NCBI GenBank assembly: GCA_945861465.1
Contig: CAMAVB010000027.1
Coordinates: 1-46,561, forward strand
DNA: 46,561 nucleotides
Direction: 5' to 3'
Source of the DNA: Candidatus Kuenenia stuttgartensis
GTDB lineage: Bacteria > Planctomycetota > Planctomycetia > Planctomycetales > Planctomycetaceae
This document shows, piece by piece, positions 45,818-46,561 of this stretch. Every line of letters starts with the position of its first letter. Within the stretch, counting starts at the first letter, position 1. The notes below the pieces were generated by a model. The model had not been told where the DNA came from. It did not search any database and was given only the letters and a program-made list of their open reading frames with translations. A program made the translations under genes and the position numbers.

Positions 45818-45999
45818 CTATTGCACCGCAGCAGCTGGCTTCCAGTCGATCAGATGCAGCTCCACTTTATTGAAGCCATTGAAGGTGTTGATCACCGGTG
45901 CGAAGGTGACCGAGATTGGCCCGACCGTTGATTTCAAAAGCAATGGCCTGGACTTTTTCGGGTGGCAGCGGGGCAAGTAGTTCATGGGGTGTCTGGCAG
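45818..45999 (-). pseudogene. relic resembling the 3' end of recJ
   Basis: On the minus strand one frame gives HELLAPLPPEKVQAIAFEIN, and a second frame, after a shift near 45900, gives VTFAPVINTFNGFNKVELHL with IDWKPA before a TAG stop. Together these resemble the C-terminal domain of the single-strand exonuclease RecJ, whose tail has an AxxF.... segment followed by xVAFTPxxNxWNGxxxxxLxxxDI. Only about 60 codons remain, frameshifted and cut off by the repeat at 46000. Identification is from memory of the family pattern. Confidence 0.42.
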
Positions 46000-46257
46000 T
46001 AAGGACCGTTCGTGAAATACTTGACCGCATCCTCCTCTCCCCTTTAAGGGGAGAGGGCAGGGTGAGGGGCAACGCCGTTAAGTATTTGATAGCGTTAGAT
46101 CCAGCGAATAACCCCCTCATCCGGCCTTCGGCCACCTTCTCCCCCTTACCAGGGGGAGAAGGGACTTCGAGAAACTCGGTGAAAACACGACGATAAATCC
46201 TTAACGGCGTTGGGTGAGGGGTATAAAAAGAGACAGTTATTTCTCGAGCGGTCCTTA
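46000..46257. repeat. TAAGGACCGTTCGAG palindromic element interrupted by a nested element
   Basis: The outer ends TAAGGACCGTTCGTGAAATA and ATTTCTCGAGCGGTCCTTA match the intact 108-bp copy at 10261-10368. The two halves (46000-46069 and 46213-46257) are separated by the 143-bp element. The sequence GGTGAGGGG, single in the intact copy, appears on both sides of that element. Confidence 0.9.
46070..46212. repeat. 143-bp inverted-repeat element, copy 2, nested, with 9-bp target duplication
   Basis: Begins CAACGCCGTTAAGTATTTG and ends AATCCTTAACGGCGTTG. It is flanked by perfect direct repeats GGTGAGGGG at 46061-46069 and 46213-46221, as expected from a transposition that duplicates 9 bp. No coding capacity, so it would need a transposase from elsewhere. 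Confidence 0.92.
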
Positions 46258-46370
46258 TTCAAAAGATGTTATTCGGGCTCGGAGTCTGCTGTGTGCTCGG
46301 TTGTGGTTGCGCAGCGCCTTTTCGTCCGCCAGGATGGATTTGTTACGAGATGTCATGCAGTGACTCTCAG
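46258..46370 (-). pseudogene. transposase C-terminal remnant (IS5-like)
   Basis: On the minus strand the frame reads TSRNKSILADEKALRNHNRA then HSRLRARITSFE before a stop in the neighbouring element. The pattern K.LRN.NR..SR.RAR(I/V) is typical of the C-terminal region of IS5-type transposases, where it continues EHVFG. Only about 35 codons remain. Confidence is limited by the short length. Confidence 0.4.
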
Positions 46371-46371
46371 T

Positions 46372-46561
46372 CCATGGAATACTGCTCTGTTCGCCCACAA
46401 CGGTCGCGAAGCAATTGATCTCTTTGAACGTGAACGCTTTGACGTCATTTTGATGGATGTTCAGATGCCGATTCTGAATGGTATTCAAGCCACGAAGGCG
46501 ATCCGCGATCTGGAAAAGGTGAGCGGAAAGCGAATTCCCGTCGTCGCGATGACAGCGCATT
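46372..46561 (+). pseudogene. truncated response-regulator receiver domain, runs off the window
   Basis: The frame reads FAHNGREAIDLFERERFDVI then LMDVQMPILNGIQATKAIRD and VVAMTAH at the window end, a clear receiver domain of the type found at the end of hybrid sensor kinases. The phospho-Asp codon is 46456-46458. The first half of the domain (beta-1 with its acidic pair, and helix 1) is missing: upstream sequence is transposase-like, not receiver. The 3' part is outside the window. It is therefore a 5'-truncated gene, probably disrupted by insertion. Confidence 0.72.

Overview
The window looks like a chromosomal piece of a planctomycete (Planctomycetaceae-like). The gene content supports this: a DUF1559 pseudopilin-like protein, a twin DUF1080 secreted protein, a Tat-exported Gfo/Idh/MocA oxidoreductase, PQQ-type beta-propeller proteins, a giant secreted protein with an N-terminal LEPR-type motif, a Ser/Thr kinase of planctomycete layout, and many dispersed palindromic repeats between (and inside) genes. 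I see no rRNA, tRNA, CRISPR array, prophage or intact insertion sequence. The assignment rests on family recognition, not on a search.

Layout from left to right. 1-870: gene-free palindromic repeats. 0.9-8.5 kb: an ABC-2 type ATPase/permease pair whose permease carries a beta-propeller-like insertion, then the translationally coupled DUF2339/DUF3999 envelope pair. 8.7-12.9 kb: a YihY/BrkB membrane protein (minus), repeats, a twin DUF1080 protein, and a DUF1559 protein (minus) preceded by a clear cobalamin riboswitch. 13.5-16.1 kb: argB and argD of arginine biosynthesis, separated by a palindromic element and a heptanucleotide microsatellite. 16.4-21 kb: a large Lhr-type helicase (minus) with a 105-bp palindromic element inserted in frame. 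21.3-24.8 kb: a PQQ-propeller/methyltransferase-like/malectin-like protein (minus), broken into two frames.

25.1-27.9 kb: a lipoprotein-like hypothetical protein, an FtsX-like permease and a transposase scar. 28.4-35.4 kb: a 1212-residue secreted protein with five 102-residue Calx-beta-like repeats and a cyclophilin domain, a convergent ketosynthase, and a Ser/Thr kinase with a degenerate receiver. 35.6-42.1 kb: a Gfo/Idh/MocA oxidoreductase, a TPR-redoxin protein whose signal region contains a second in-frame copy of the 105-bp element, a PL10-type pectate lyase and an SGNH-like hydrolase. 42.5-45.5 kb: livF-like, folP and bioA, tightly packed. 45.5-46.56 kb: a graveyard of nested palindromic elements with relics that look like a recJ 3' end, a transposase end and a response-regulator receiver cut by the window edge.

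The most unusual signals are (i) a B12 riboswitch that appears to control a pseudopilin-like gene, and (ii) several families of palindromic elements. One family sits in frame in two protein genes in opposite orientations, and another shows a perfect 9-bp target duplication where it is nested inside a third. Start codons were chosen from reading frame, Shine-Dalgarno-like sequence and family start position, and several are uncertain.
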